Positions 24,708-33,390 of a stretch of 64,000 nucleotides of DNA are shown here, piece after piece. Position numbers and translations under genes: made by a program. The first letter of the stretch is position 1, and each line of letters starts with the position of its first letter. Source of the stretch: CALMEH01 sp031409875 (GTDB taxonomy: Bacteria; Acidobacteriota; Blastocatellia; Pyrinomonadales; Pyrinomonadaceae); NCBI GenBank assembly GCA_031409875.1, contig JANNYB010000100.1:1-64000 (forward strand), read 5' to 3'. The notes below the pieces were generated by a model, which did not search any database, was not told the origin of the DNA, and saw only the letters and a list, made by a program, of their open reading frames with translations.

Positions 24708-24753
24708 AAAAAGTGGTAGAAATTTGCAGATTTACAAATTTCTACCACTTTTT
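24708..24753. terminator. Bidirectional terminator between convergent genes
   Basis: A 19-bp perfect inverted repeat (AAAAAGTGGTAGAAATTTG at 24708-24726 with 24735-24753) with A-run on the left and T-run on the right. It can end both the response regulator transcript and the leftward Oar-like receptor transcript. Confidence 0.8.
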
Positions 24754-24772
24754 TTTTTACCTATTTCAGTTT

Positions 24773-27700
24773 TTAGAAAATAATCCGCAAACCGAATTGA
24801 ACGCGACGGCTGCTCAACGCAACGTCTTCATTATTGCCAAATGATGCGCCGACGACTCCGGCGTTTTCGAGCAATAATCCCGGCAGAGATGCTCCGGCGG
24901 CTACGCCAAAGCCCGAATTCGGGGTGTTGAAAACATTGTAAGCCTCAGCTCTGAATTGAATTTTGACGGTTTCGGTAATGTTCGTGGTTTTGAACACGCC
25001 CATATTCATCTGATTCAAAACTTTACCGCGCACGCTGTTGCGTCCGGCTGTTCCAAACGGCGTTCCGAAGGCGAGAGCCGCGCCCGGACCGTTGAAAATA
25101 AACCGCACATCACCCGGCGTTACCGGCGTTAAAATACCTCGATTTAAGTCGTTTAACAGATAAAATCCGGTATTGCTAAGTGCGGCTGTTGCGCTAATTA
25201 ATCCGAGCAGACGCGCATCAATGTTGGTAATACCGACACGACGCGGATCAGCATTCACATTGCCGTTAAACGGACGCAGGTTGTCAAGACCGATGAAAGT
25301 ATTGGCAAATCCGCCATCAATATAACCGCCGCCAAATGCCGCTACTTGCCCGTTGGAAAACTGTTCAGGTGTATATGGTCTGCCGGTTGCCAGATTATAT
25401 GTTCCGTTCACCTGCCAACCGCCGAGCAATTTGCCCACAAATCCGTTTTGCTGCCGATAAAGCGGAACTTCATAAATAAAGTTCAACGAGAACGAATGCG
25501 GACGGTCGAAACCGGAAATACTTCGTTCTCCGGCGACAACGTCAAACGGGTTTTGGGCTATCGGACTTTCGCCGAAAGCGAAAATTTCGCTGGCATTATC
25601 CAAGCCTTTACTAAAAGTATAAGTTGCGCCAAAAATCAAATTCTTTTGCAAGAATCTGCCGTTATAGCGAGCCTGCAAAGAATCATATTGCGAACTTCCG
25701 GTGTTCGTGCGCGAGCGGATAAGTCCGCTTCCGGCAATAAGTCTGCCGTTGCAAGCCGCTTCGTTATCGGCGGTTGTTGCGTCATTTACACAAACTTGCG
25801 GAGCAGGTGCGCCGTTCAGCAAATTACGATAATTCGGGAAAACGACACTTGTTGCCACACCTGCCAAAGTAATTGACTGCGTGTATCCGTTATACAAATT
25901 TGCATAAAGCGGATTGCCGTTCACGGTTTGGAATAAATCTCTGCCGCGATTGCCGACATAGCGGATTTCAAAGACGTTGCTGTCATTGATTTGCCGTTGA
26001 ATGCCGATTGAAAACTGATGCGAATAGGGCGAGTGGAAATCGCTCGAAACATTGGTTCGGGCAAGCAGACGCGGGTCAAAGGTATTTCGTCGAAGATTGG
26101 CGTTATACGCTTGACGGATGTTCACGCCGGTCGGATTTGTCGGCAATCCGACAGTCGGCGTAAATGTGTCCAAAATGACGGCTGGCGCAGAAGTTGAAAT
26201 ATTCAACATAATGTTGTAGAACACCGCATCGTAGGCAAGTGAATATCCGCCTCTGATGACTGTGGCATCTTTTCCGCCAAACATAAATTTGCTGAAAGCA
26301 CCATCGCCGAAATTGGGCGACCACGCAAATCCGAGACGCGGAGCAATGTTGTCATTGTCTGCTTTGAGTTTCGGGAATGTGCGGGCTTCGATTGGAATAT
26401 TTTGCCGATACAAAGCAGTTGTCGCATTGCTTTCGCGTTCAGTCGTAACCTGATTGATACGGTTAATCGGTTGTCCGCTGTATTCGTAACGAACGCCGAG
26501 ATTAAGCGTCAGATTCGGACGCACACGCCAGTCGTCTTGCAAGAAGTAAAACTGGTCATATTGTTTGTAAGCAAGGTCAACCTGACCATCTGCCAAAGTT
26601 ACGCTACTCGGTATATTAGTTGCCAAAGCCGCTAATGTGTTGTAACGAACTACGCCGTTAATATTCGGCAAGAAGGGAACTGAATTTTTCAAGAACCGGA
26701 AATCAACTCCGAAATTGAAGGTGTGCGAACCCGTAATCCACGCCGTTTTGTTGGAAAATTGATAAACGTCAACGATACGACCTTGCGGAAGATTGGTTGC
26801 GCCGCCGATGCCTTGCAGCGTTGTTCCGACAGCCGACGGAATTCCGCCGAAAGTAATATTGGTGAATGAATTAGCAAGTTGTGATGTATCGGGAATACAT
26901 CCGGTCAGCGGGTCTGTGCAACCGCCGCCGAATCTAACCGAAAGTTGTTGGAAAGTGCCTTGAAAATTGTTGACGATACGCGATGTGATTTGGCGTGTAT
27001 AAAAACCGCTGAGATTTTTACTCGTTGCCGGAACATCGCCTGTAAAACCATTACTGCCGCCGAGTGAATTGCCCGTTACGTTATCTTGCCACAAATAGCG
27101 CACGGAAACATTGTCTTTGGTTGTAATATTCCAATCGCCGCGAACACTAAATTCATTTTGGGTGAACGGCAGTGAAAACTCTCTTTCGGGAAATGCCGCC
27201 GCGAAAAATCCGGTCTGGTCTGTGCCGGCTGGCTGAGGCGAAGTAGTAACACAGTTAACTGCCGGTGTTGCCGAAATACAGATTCGCGTTGGCGCACGGT
27301 CGGCACGCGGGCGAACTGTTCCGAAACCGCTTAGTGCAAAAGCACTCTGCCCGACGATTGCCGCGATTGCCGCATTGCCGGGAAAAGCCGCCGTTAAGCG
27401 TCCGAATTCACTCGCCAAAATCGCCGGATTACCGCCGCGCGAAGTAAAGTTTTGGGCTTGTCTGATGCCTTGAAAACTGCCGAAGAAAAAGGCTTTGTTT
27501 TTGACAATCGGACCGCCGAAAACGAAACCAAAAGTGTTGCTGATAAATTTATCTTTTAACGAACGGGTTACGGTTCGGCGTTCGATATTGTTCATCGCGT
27601 CGAATGAACTTGCGTTGCGATGATACAAAAATGCCGTGCCTCTAAATTGGTTTGTTCCGGCTTTGGTAACAATATTGACGATTGCGCCTTGATTGCGACC

Positions 27701-28417
27701 GTATTGCGCCGAAAAGTTATTGGTAACAATTTGAAATTCCTGAACCAATTCGCTGTTTGAAACGAAATAGCTCGGACCGCCGATTGAAAGGTCGTTGTTG
27801 TCCGTGCCGTCAATCGAAAAATTGTTTGAACGGGCGCGGTTTCCGTTGACCGAAAGCGTTGTTCCGTTGCTGTTGACGTTACCGAAACCGGGAACTACGC
27901 CCGGCACATTTAACGCCAACGTATCAATTCCCGCACCTGCCGCGTTTGACGGCAGTTCGTTGACTTTACGGGTTTCAAAGTTTGAAGAAATTTCCGAATT
28001 GGTCGAAGCGACTTCATCGGTGCTGGCAACGACGGTAACGGTTTCCGTGCCGCCGCCGATTTCCAAATCTATCTTATATTCAGTTTGCAGACCGAGCCGC
28101 ACGGGAATTCCGGTAATGGTTTTTGTCTTAAAACCATTTGCCGTAACCGTAACCGAATAAGTTCCCGGTAATAAGTTGGTAATAACGTAAATGCCTTCGC
28201 TGCTGGTAATCGTAACCGGAGCTTGAACGCCGGTTGCTTCATTTTTAGAAACAACTGACGCTCCGCTAACGACTTGTCCGTTCGGGTCATTGACGACACC
28301 GCGTAATGTTCCGGTCGTTGCCTGTCCGAAAATTTGCTGACTGCCGAAAAGAACGGCAAATGCCAACAAAAATAAGACAGAAATTGAAAAACCGGACATC
28401 TGTTTGTTTGTTTTCAT
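24773..28417 (-). CDS. Oar-like TonB-dependent receptor
   Basis: 1214-aa outer-membrane protein. The signal peptide is followed by a carboxypeptidase-regulatory-like Ig domain (TTGTLRGVVNDPNGQVVSGA, about 33-120). A plug-like region follows (VNELPSNAAGAGIDTLALN, GTTLSVNGNRARSNNFSIDG), then a large beta-barrel ending with aromatic FGLRIIF. This layout is typical of the many TonB-dependent transporters of Acidobacteriota. It would import large substrates such as oligosaccharides or peptides, or act in cell-surface interactions. The substrate is unknown. It is monocistronic, with its own terminator on the 3' side. Confidence 0.9.
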   Translation of the reverse strand: MKTNKQMSGFSISVLFLLAFAVLFGSQQIFGQATTGTLRGVVNDPNGQVVSGASVVSKNEATGVQAPVTITSSEGIYVITNLLPGTYSVTVTANGFKTKTITGIPVRLGLQTEYKIDLEIGGGTETVTVVASTDEVASTNSEISSNFETRKVNELPSNAAGAGIDTLALNVPGVVPGFGNVNSNGTTLSVNGNRARSNNFSIDGTDNNDLSIGGPSYFVSNSELVQEFQIVTNNFSAQYGRNQGAIVNIVTKAGTNQFRGTAFLYHRNASSFDAMNNIERRTVTRSLKDKFISNTFGFVFGGPIVKNKAFFFGSFQGIRQAQNFTSRGGNPAILASEFGRLTAAFPGNAAIAAIVGQSAFALSGFGTVRPRADRAPTRICISATPAVNCVTTSPQPAGTDQTGFFAAAFPEREFSLPFTQNEFSVRGDWNITTKDNVSVRYLWQDNVTGNSLGGSNGFTGDVPATSKNLSGFYTRQITSRIVNNFQGTFQQLSVRFGGGCTDPLTGCIPDTSQLANSFTNITFGGIPSAVGTTLQGIGGATNLPQGRIVDVYQFSNKTAWITGSHTFNFGVDFRFLKNSVPFLPNINGVVRYNTLAALATNIPSSVTLADGQVDLAYKQYDQFYFLQDDWRVRPNLTLNLGVRYEYSGQPINRINQVTTERESNATTALYRQNIPIEARTFPKLKADNDNIAPRLGFAWSPNFGDGAFSKFMFGGKDATVIRGGYSLAYDAVFYNIMLNISTSAPAVILDTFTPTVGLPTNPTGVNIRQAYNANLRRNTFDPRLLARTNVSSDFHSPYSHQFSIGIQRQINDSNVFEIRYVGNRGRDLFQTVNGNPLYANLYNGYTQSITLAGVATSVVFPNYRNLLNGAPAPQVCVNDATTADNEAACNGRLIAGSGLIRSRTNTGSSQYDSLQARYNGRFLQKNLIFGATYTFSKGLDNASEIFAFGESPIAQNPFDVVAGERSISGFDRPHSFSLNFIYEVPLYRQQNGFVGKLLGGWQVNGTYNLATGRPYTPEQFSNGQVAAFGGGYIDGGFANTFIGLDNLRPFNGNVNADPRRVGITNIDARLLGLISATAALSNTGFYLLNDLNRGILTPVTPGDVRFIFNGPGAALAFGTPFGTAGRNSVRGKVLNQMNMGVFKTTNITETVKIQFRAEAYNVFNTPNSGFGVAAGASLPGLLLENAGVVGASFGNNEDVALSSRRVQFGLRIIF

Positions 28418-28786
28418 TTTTTATTCTCCTAAATTTTTTGCCGGATAACCCGACACTATGAAATATAAAAACGGATAATTAAGAGTTCACGGTCAAAATG
28501 AAAACGCGCAACTTGTAACCGACTTAATTTGGTTTATAAAGAGTTAAATTTTATTTATTTAATACGTCTGAAAAATAATCCAAGCAAGAATCATTCCCTA
28601 AACGCAATAATGAGTTTTGCGTGTTTTTTCAACAACTTAGAACATTAAGAGGGAAATCTCAAATCGGATTTGTTGAAATTTTTGTATAAAATACAAGAAA
28701 CTGAATGAAGAAGATGTCAGAGCGGGTAGCGGCAGAAATCTGTTCAACCTGCTTTTAACAGGTCGTTGCCGCTACATTTTCTGACT
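28418..28786. repeat. Intergenic region with a GGTAGCGGC palindrome
   Basis: GTCAG (28716-28720) pairs with CTGAC (28781-28785), and GTAGCGGCA (28726-28734) with TGCCGCTAC (28767-28775), around an AACCTGC/ACAGGT inner pair. It resembles the palindrome at 5645-5714 and abuts the stop of the NtrC-type regulator. The remainder (28418-28700) should include the promoter of the Oar-like gene; I see no clear motif. Confidence 0.65.
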
Positions 28787-30196
28787 TTATGGACGCGGTA
28801 AAATGTTATAAGTCTTGATTTTCGAGTTCAGCGTTGTGGCATTTAAACCCAAAAGCCGTGCGGCGCGTGATTGGTGTCCGCCGGTTTGATCGAGAGCGCG
28901 GCGGATTAAATCAATTTCAAAACGGCGCACTTCGTCGTAGAAATTTACGCCGCGCGAAATATCAATATCAGCGGAAAAACCTTCCGAATCTTTAATCATT
29001 TCAAACGCGAGTTCGGGATTTCGGACTTCGGGGCGCAAACATTCGACGGTGATTTCGTCCGTCGGCGCAATGACGACGGCGCGTTCGATGATGTTTTCGA
29101 GTTCGCGGACATTGCCGGGAAAATAATAATTTTCGAGCAAAGACAAAACTTCGGGCGAAAGATTTTCGGAAATTTCGCGGGCGTTTTCGAGGTTGTATTT
29201 GTGGATAAAATGCTTCGTCAGCGGCAAAACATCTTCCGGTCGTTCGCGCAAAGAAGGCAATTCAATCGGCACGACGGACAGACGATAATACAAATCTTCG
29301 CGGAAAGTTCCGTTTCTCACGGCTTCTTTCAAATCAACATTCGTCGCGGCAATAATCCGCACATCAACTTTGACCGTCGAGGTTTCGCCGAGCGGCGTAA
29401 ATTCACGTTCTTGAATGACGCGCAAAAGACGAACTTGAGTTTCAGGGCGTAAATCACCGATTTCATCAAGAAAAATCGAACCTGTGTCGGCAACTTCAAA
29501 CAAACCTTTTTTCGCCGCAACCGCGCCGGTGAACGCGCCTTTAGTGTGTCCGAAAAGTTCTGATTCCAACAACTCCGACGGAATATTCGAGCAATTTACA
29601 GCAACAAAAGGCATATCGGCACGCGGGCTGGCTTCGTGAATCGCTTTGGCAACGAGTTCTTTTCCCGTTCCGCTTTCGCCCGAAATCAGCACGGTCGAAC
29701 GCGCCGGAGCGACTCTTTCGACAAGCCGAAAGACGTTTTCCATCTTTTCCGAACGCCCGATAATCGCATCGCGGCTGACCGAGCGCGTCATCACTTGGCG
29801 CAGATTTACGCGCTCTTCTTCATTGCGGCGCACTTTCACGCCTTTGGCAACGCGGGCGAGAATTTGTTCATTTTGAAACGGCTTGCGAATTACGCCTGTC
29901 GCGCCTTTTTCCCACGCCGAAATCGCCGTGTCAAACGTCGCATAAGCCGTAATCATCAGCACGACGGCTTCGGAATCGAGCCGCACAATTTCCTGCAACG
30001 CCGTCAAACCGCCCATTCCGGGCATCGAAACGTCCATCAAAACAACGTCGTAAGTCTTTTGTTCATAAAGCTCCAGAGCGGCTTCACCCGTTTTCGCCAA
30101 ATCAACTTTATAACCCGCGCTCGACAAAATCGTTTCCAAAACGTCGCGCATTATCTCTTCGTCATCACAAACTAAAATTGAACCTTTCTTTGCCAT
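28787..30196 (-). CDS. NtrC-family sigma-54-dependent response regulator
   Basis: 469 aa, started at the ATG at 30196 (AAAAGGT just upstream); upstream codons add an unconserved tail. The receiver domain has the phospho-acceptor Asp in VVLMDVSMPGMGG. The AAA+ domain carries Walker A GESGTGKE and the sigma-54 contact loop GAFTGA, plus GSIFLDEIGDL. The C-terminal Fis-type HTH reads GGHQSRAARLLGLNATTL. It activates sigma-54 promoters after phosphorylation by a kinase that is not visible next to it. Confidence 0.94.
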   Translation of the reverse strand: MAKKGSILVCDDEEIMRDVLETILSSAGYKVDLAKTGEAALELYEQKTYDVVLMDVSMPGMGGLTALQEIVRLDSEAVVLMITAYATFDTAISAWEKGATGVIRKPFQNEQILARVAKGVKVRRNEEERVNLRQVMTRSVSRDAIIGRSEKMENVFRLVERVAPARSTVLISGESGTGKELVAKAIHEASPRADMPFVAVNCSNIPSELLESELFGHTKGAFTGAVAAKKGLFEVADTGSIFLDEIGDLRPETQVRLLRVIQEREFTPLGETSTVKVDVRIIAATNVDLKEAVRNGTFREDLYYRLSVVPIELPSLRERPEDVLPLTKHFIHKYNLENAREISENLSPEVLSLLENYYFPGNVRELENIIERAVVIAPTDEITVECLRPEVRNPELAFEMIKDSEGFSADIDISRGVNFYDEVRRFEIDLIRRALDQTGGHQSRAARLLGLNATTLNSKIKTYNILPRP

Positions 30197-30333
30197 ACCT
30201 TTTAAGAATACAGAAGATAGGATACAGAAGCCAGAATGTTTTGAAAACTTCGGGCGAATGTAAATCACGCTTTCTTGGCGGATTTTGTTGCGCTGCGTTA
30301 AAATTTTTGTGTTTAATAACTGATTTTACGCAG

Positions 30334-30534
30334 GACTGGAGCGCAATCCGTCTCGGTTGCAATGAGCATCGGCTTCCGATGCGAAAAAGCGTTTAGTATT
30401 CGTCAATTTGAAATGAAACAAAACTTTTCGCGTTAAAAACATTTTCAATTTTTAATTCCGGTTTCAAAATGGCTGAGGCTTTTTCGTGTTTGAAGCAAAC
30501 ACTCATTGCAACCGAGACGGATTGCGCTCCAGTC
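30334..30534. repeat. 33-bp perfect inverted repeats, MITE-like
   Basis: The arm at 30334-30366 (begins GACTGGAGCGCAATCCG, ends TTGCAATGAG) pairs perfectly with 30502-30534, with further imperfect pairing on the outer sides (TGATTTTACGCAG against GCGTAACATCA). The 135-bp centre is AT-rich with no gene. It fills the divergent promoter region between the NtrC-type regulator and DUF72 gene. It looks like a miniature inverted-repeat element, but no flanking target duplication is obvious. Confidence 0.7.
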
Positions 30535-30560
30535 TTTTTTGCGTAACATCAGTTAATAAT

Positions 30561-31412
30561 ATGAAAAAATCCCAAATCCCAAATCCCAAATCCCAAATCC
30601 GAATCGGTTGTCAGGGCTGGAATTATGATGATTGGACGACGAAAGCCGACGGCGAAACGGTTTTTTATCCGCGCGGCACGAAATCGAACGAAATGCTTGC
30701 ACTTTATGCGGAAATTTTTGATTCGATTGAAGTAGATTCGACATTTTACGCAATTCCGCCCGATTCAACTATCGAAAATTGGTATAAAAAAACGCCCGAA
30801 AATTTCACGTTTTCGCTAAAATTACCGCAAGAAATTTCACACAATTACGCTCTGCACGAAGATTCTTTCGCGGTTTTAGACGAATTTTGCGAAAGAATTT
30901 CAGCATTAAAAGAAAAACTCGCCGTTGTGTTAATTCAACTTGCGCCGCAGTTTGAAGCCAACAAAGAAAACGCTCAAAACTTGCGAAAATTCTTAGCGCA
31001 TCTGCCGAAAGAAATCCGTTTCGCCGTCGAGTTTCGTGAGCGTCAATGGTTAATTGATTGGACTTTTGAAGAATTAGAGAAAAATAAAGTCGCCCTCGCG
31101 CTCGTCGAAGGAAGCTGGATTCCGCGAGAATTGACGTTTCAAGCAATCGAAAAATTAACGACCGATTTTACATACATACGCTTTATGGGCGAACGAGATT
31201 TGACTGCTTTCGACAAAATTTACCGAAACCAAGACGCAAATCTAAAAATGTGGGCAGACGAAATCAAAAAGATAAATTCAATCGAAAACTTCATCTATTT
31301 CAGCAATTTCCACGAAGGACACGCGCCCGCCAGCGCAAATAAATTGAAGAACCTTTTAGGTCAAAAGACAAATGACGCAAGCAGTTTAGAAACTCAGAAA
31401 TCGTTATTTTGA
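30561..31412 (+). CDS. DUF72 (YecE-like) protein
   Basis: 283 aa, TIM-barrel fold of the DUF72 family, function unknown. Family landmarks: IGCQGWNYDDWTT near the N-terminus, YAEIFDSIEVDSTFYAIP, FSLKLPQEISH and RFAVEFRERQWL. I start at the ATG at 30561. Codons 3-13 are encoded by four tandem ATCCCAA heptamers (30568-30600), giving a QIPNPKSQI-type leader before the conserved fold. This suggests that a repeat array has become the N-terminus. The 3' end of the gene has a second, diverged copy at 32285-32371. Confidence 0.85.
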   Translation: MKKSQIPNPKSQIRIGCQGWNYDDWTTKADGETVFYPRGTKSNEMLALYAEIFDSIEVDSTFYAIPPDSTIENWYKKTPENFTFSLKLPQEISHNYALHEDSFAVLDEFCERISALKEKLAVVLIQLAPQFEANKENAQNLRKFLAHLPKEIRFAVEFRERQWLIDWTFEELEKNKVALALVEGSWIPRELTFQAIEKLTTDFTYIRFMGERDLTAFDKIYRNQDANLKMWADEIKKINSIENFIYFSNFHEGHAPASANKLKNLLGQKTNDASSLETQKSLF

Positions 31413-31516
31413 TTCGATGTTGTGATAATCTGTAAAAGTAGATTGATGAGAAATTCCGCACGAAAGTTGATTTTAAGTTGATAATTAATTTTGCACAGAG
31501 CAAGAGTTTTGCTTCT

Positions 31517-31700
31517 GTCGCTGAAAGCGACCAATATTATAGCCCAGCGAGAATCGCTGGGTCAGATTGAAAATTAACACCGCTCGCTGAAGGCGAGCAA
31601 CAATCGGCGTGAAAATTGTTCGTCGCCTTCAGCGACGGAATGTTTTCGGCATTTTCCCAGCGATTCTCGCTAGGCTATAATGTCTGTCGCTTTCAGCGAC
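31517..31700. repeat. 184-bp nested palindromic element, copy 2
   Basis: Same layout as 11174-11359: outer GTCGCTGAAAGCGAC / GTCGCTTTCAGCGAC, then CCAGCGAGAATCGCTGGG / CCCAGCGATTCTCGCTAGG, and GCTCGCTGAAGGCGAGC in the centre. It lies in cargo set A of the DUF72-aminotransferase hotspot, 20 nt before the first possible ATG of the following gene. Confidence 0.85.
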
Positions 31701-31738
31701 AAAAAGCTAATCGCGCTAAAATGATTAATTCGAGCAAA

Positions 31739-32200
31739 ATGAAAGATATAAACGATTTACACGACAAGGCAATGGAGTTTTGGGATGAAGGTTTTTTTGC
31801 ACGACGCGAAAGCAAAAAGGCTTTGGCGCAAGAGAAATTCCGCAAAGCTCTCGAACTGGAAACACAAGCGGCGGAAATGCTCAAAGATAAATTGGACGAA
31901 GAACCAAGCCGTTCTGTGCTTTATCGAAGTGCGGCTTCGATGGCGATGAGTTGCGAGGAATATCGGCAAGCTGAAAAATTGATTGCCACGGCACTCGCAG
32001 GAAATCCGCCAGAAGAAATCGCCGAAGAATTACGCGATTTGCTCGAAGAAGTGAATTTACGGAAAAAATCAAAAGGCAAATCGAAACAAATCGAACACGC
32101 TAAATTGACGTTTGCCAATAAAACTTTTGAAGTCAAAGGTTTTCAAATCGGCAAAAATATCTACTTGCGCGAGTTGTCAAAATTAGAAGGCAAAGTTTAG
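31739..32200 (+). CDS. TPR-like helical protein of unknown function (cargo A)
   Basis: 153 aa. I start at the ATG at 31739; an ATG at 31721 is also possible. The first 115 residues are helical and TPR-like (EFWDEGFFARRESKKALAQE, then SVLYRSAASMAMSCEEYRQA). A basic linker (RKKSKGKSKQ) follows, and a short beta-rich C-terminal tail. It stands alone between the nested palindrome and a remnant of the aminotransferase 5' end, whose ATG begins 3 nt after its stop. Probably an accessory gene; I do not recognise a function. Confidence 0.65.
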   Translation: MKDINDLHDKAMEFWDEGFFARRESKKALAQEKFRKALELETQAAEMLKDKLDEEPSRSVLYRSAASMAMSCEEYRQAEKLIATALAGNPPEEIAEELRDLLEEVNLRKKSKGKSKQIEHAKLTFANKTFEVKGFQIGKNIYLRELSKLEGKV

Positions 32201-32203
32201 AAA

Positions 32204-32284
32204 ATGACACAACCAAAACAAATCAAGAATAGAATTTCCCGAAAATCTTTGAGTTTGACCGAATCGGTGATTCGTGAGATGTAG
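32204..32284 (+). pseudogene. Remnant of the aminotransferase 5' end
   Basis: The first 26 codons match the start of the aminotransferase at 34133 (MTQPKQ, RISRKSLSLTESVIREM against RISQKSLSLTESVIREM) and then hit a TAG. Identity is high but not complete at the DNA level, so this is a diverged copy and not a fresh duplication. It is fused directly to the DUF72 3' remnant. Confidence 0.85.
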
Positions 32285-32371
32285 TGCGCCCGCGAGCGCA
32301 AACAAATTGATTTTTTTTTGCAAAAGACGAATGACGCGAGCAGTTTGGAAACTCAAAAATCTCTATTTTAG
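32285..32371 (+). pseudogene. Remnant of the DUF72 gene 3' end
   Basis: This stretch aligns with the last 90 nt of the DUF72 gene (31322-31412), including GCAGTTTxGAAACTCAxAAATC and a terminal Ser-Leu-Phe-stop. It differs by scattered substitutions and a small indel. Together with the preceding remnant it forms a reversed-order junction of the two hotspot borders. Confidence 0.85.
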
Positions 32372-32400
32372 GATATGTTTTGTGCTAAAATATTTTTGAA

Positions 32401-32607
32401 ATGAATCAAGAAATTAAACGACAAATCCGCGTTACAAAATTATCCGAACAAAACGATGATTTTGAATTAAAAAAAATGACTACGCCGGTCGAACGAATTT
32501 CGATGATGTGGCAACTTGCGCTCGACGCTTGGGCATTTAGAGGAGAAACCGTTGCTGAACCAAGACTTCAAAGACATATTGTCCGCGTTTTCCGAAGAGA
32601 AAGTTGA
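32401..32607 (+). CDS. Small protein paired with a nucleotidyltransferase, antitoxin-like (cargo B)
   Basis: 68 aa; no named family recognised. It is highly charged (MNQEIKRQIRVTKLSEQND), with an RLQRHIVRVFRRES tail. The 3' end overlaps the nucleotidyltransferase gene by 56 nt in another frame. Tight overlap of a small helical protein with an MNT-type nucleotidyltransferase is the usual layout of toxin-antitoxin-like pairs, so I infer a partner function. First gene of cargo set B. Confidence 0.6.
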   Translation: MNQEIKRQIRVTKLSEQNDDFELKKMTTPVERISMMWQLALDAWAFRGETVAEPRLQRHIVRVFRRES

Positions 32608-32995
32608 ATTTCTTGTCGTTGGCGGTTATGCAATGGCTTTTCACGGCTTTGTTCGTGCAACGGGCGATATTGATTTGTGGATTCGTTGTTCGGACGAAAA
32701 TGCAGAAAAAGTTTGGAAAGCCTTGCAAAAATTCGGTGCGCCGCTTTTTGATTTAAGCGTCGAAGATTTAAAAACTCCCGGAATGGTTTTTCAAATCGGA
32801 CTCGTTCCGAGCCGCATTGACGTAATCACACAAATTGACGGCGTAGAATTTGAAGACGCTTGGAAAGAACATAAAACGATTGAAATCGAAGGCTTAAAAA
32901 TTTTCGTAATCGGCAAATTACAACTTCTCGTCAACAAAAAATCAACCGGCAGAGCCAAAGACCGCAATGATGTTTTGTGGTTGGAGAATGAATAA
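32552..32995 (+). CDS. Nucleotidyltransferase-fold protein (AbiEii/MNT-like, cargo B)
   Basis: 147 aa. The likely start is a TTG at 32552, which has an AGGAG ribosome site six bases upstream; a TTG at 32516 is also in frame. The core motif is VVGGYAMAFHGFVRATGDID, which shows the GG and the D-x-D metal ligands of polymerase-beta-like nucleotidyltransferases. A later SRIDVIT supplies the third acidic residue. Such proteins act as toxins or as antitoxins that modify tRNA or protein partners. The overlap with the 68-aa gene upstream supports a two-gene unit. Confidence 0.75.
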   Translation: MLNQDFKDILSAFSEEKVEFLVVGGYAMAFHGFVRATGDIDLWIRCSDENAEKVWKALQKFGAPLFDLSVEDLKTPGMVFQIGLVPSRIDVITQIDGVEFEDAWKEHKTIEIEGLKIFVIGKLQLLVNKKSTGRAKDRNDVLWLENE

Positions 32996-33116
32996 ATATA
33001 TCGCACAAATTGACATTTTGAAAATCGCTTTTCTGATTCGATAAAATTTTACCTTTCCGTATAATGTGAAATGCGCGAGATGAAAATCTCGTAGCTCTAT
33101 GAAGGAGGTCAAGATA

Positions 33117-33305
33117 ATGGATGACAATCGTTATTCAGAACTTGAAGATGACCTTCGGAATTTTTGGGCATTCGTGAAATTAGAAGCACGAAAGTCCGCT
33201 TTATTGGCTTACAAAGTTGAGCAAATAGAGAAAACGCTGTCTGAGATTTTAGCCGATAACAGACAGCGTTTGGATTCCGAAGAAATGGATAAGAAATTAT
33301 CTTAA
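33117..33305 (+). CDS. Small helical protein of unknown function (cargo B)
   Basis: 62 aa, started at the ATG at 33117 with a perfect GGAGGT ribosome site. It is mostly helical with alternating charge (YSELEDDLRNFWAFVKLEAR, then VEQIEKTLSEILADNRQRL) and may form a coiled coil. No family recognised. It is followed by a TTTGGGGAAG/CTTCCCCAAA hairpin. Confidence 0.55.
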   Translation: MDDNRYSELEDDLRNFWAFVKLEARKSALLAYKVEQIEKTLSEILADNRQRLDSEEMDKKLS

Positions 33306-33311
33306 ATCATC

Positions 33312-33337
33312 TTTGGGGAAGTTTCGGCTTCCCCAAA
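33312..33337. terminator. Hairpin after the 62-aa gene
   Basis: TTTGGGGAAG (33312-33321) pairs perfectly with CTTCCCCAAA (33328-33337), with outer ATCATCTT/AAGATGAT pairing. No long T-run follows, so terminator activity is uncertain. Confidence 0.45.
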
Positions 33338-33390
33338 CTTCTTCAAGATGATAATAATTAAAAATCTGTTGGAAATCAACTATTTTTTTT

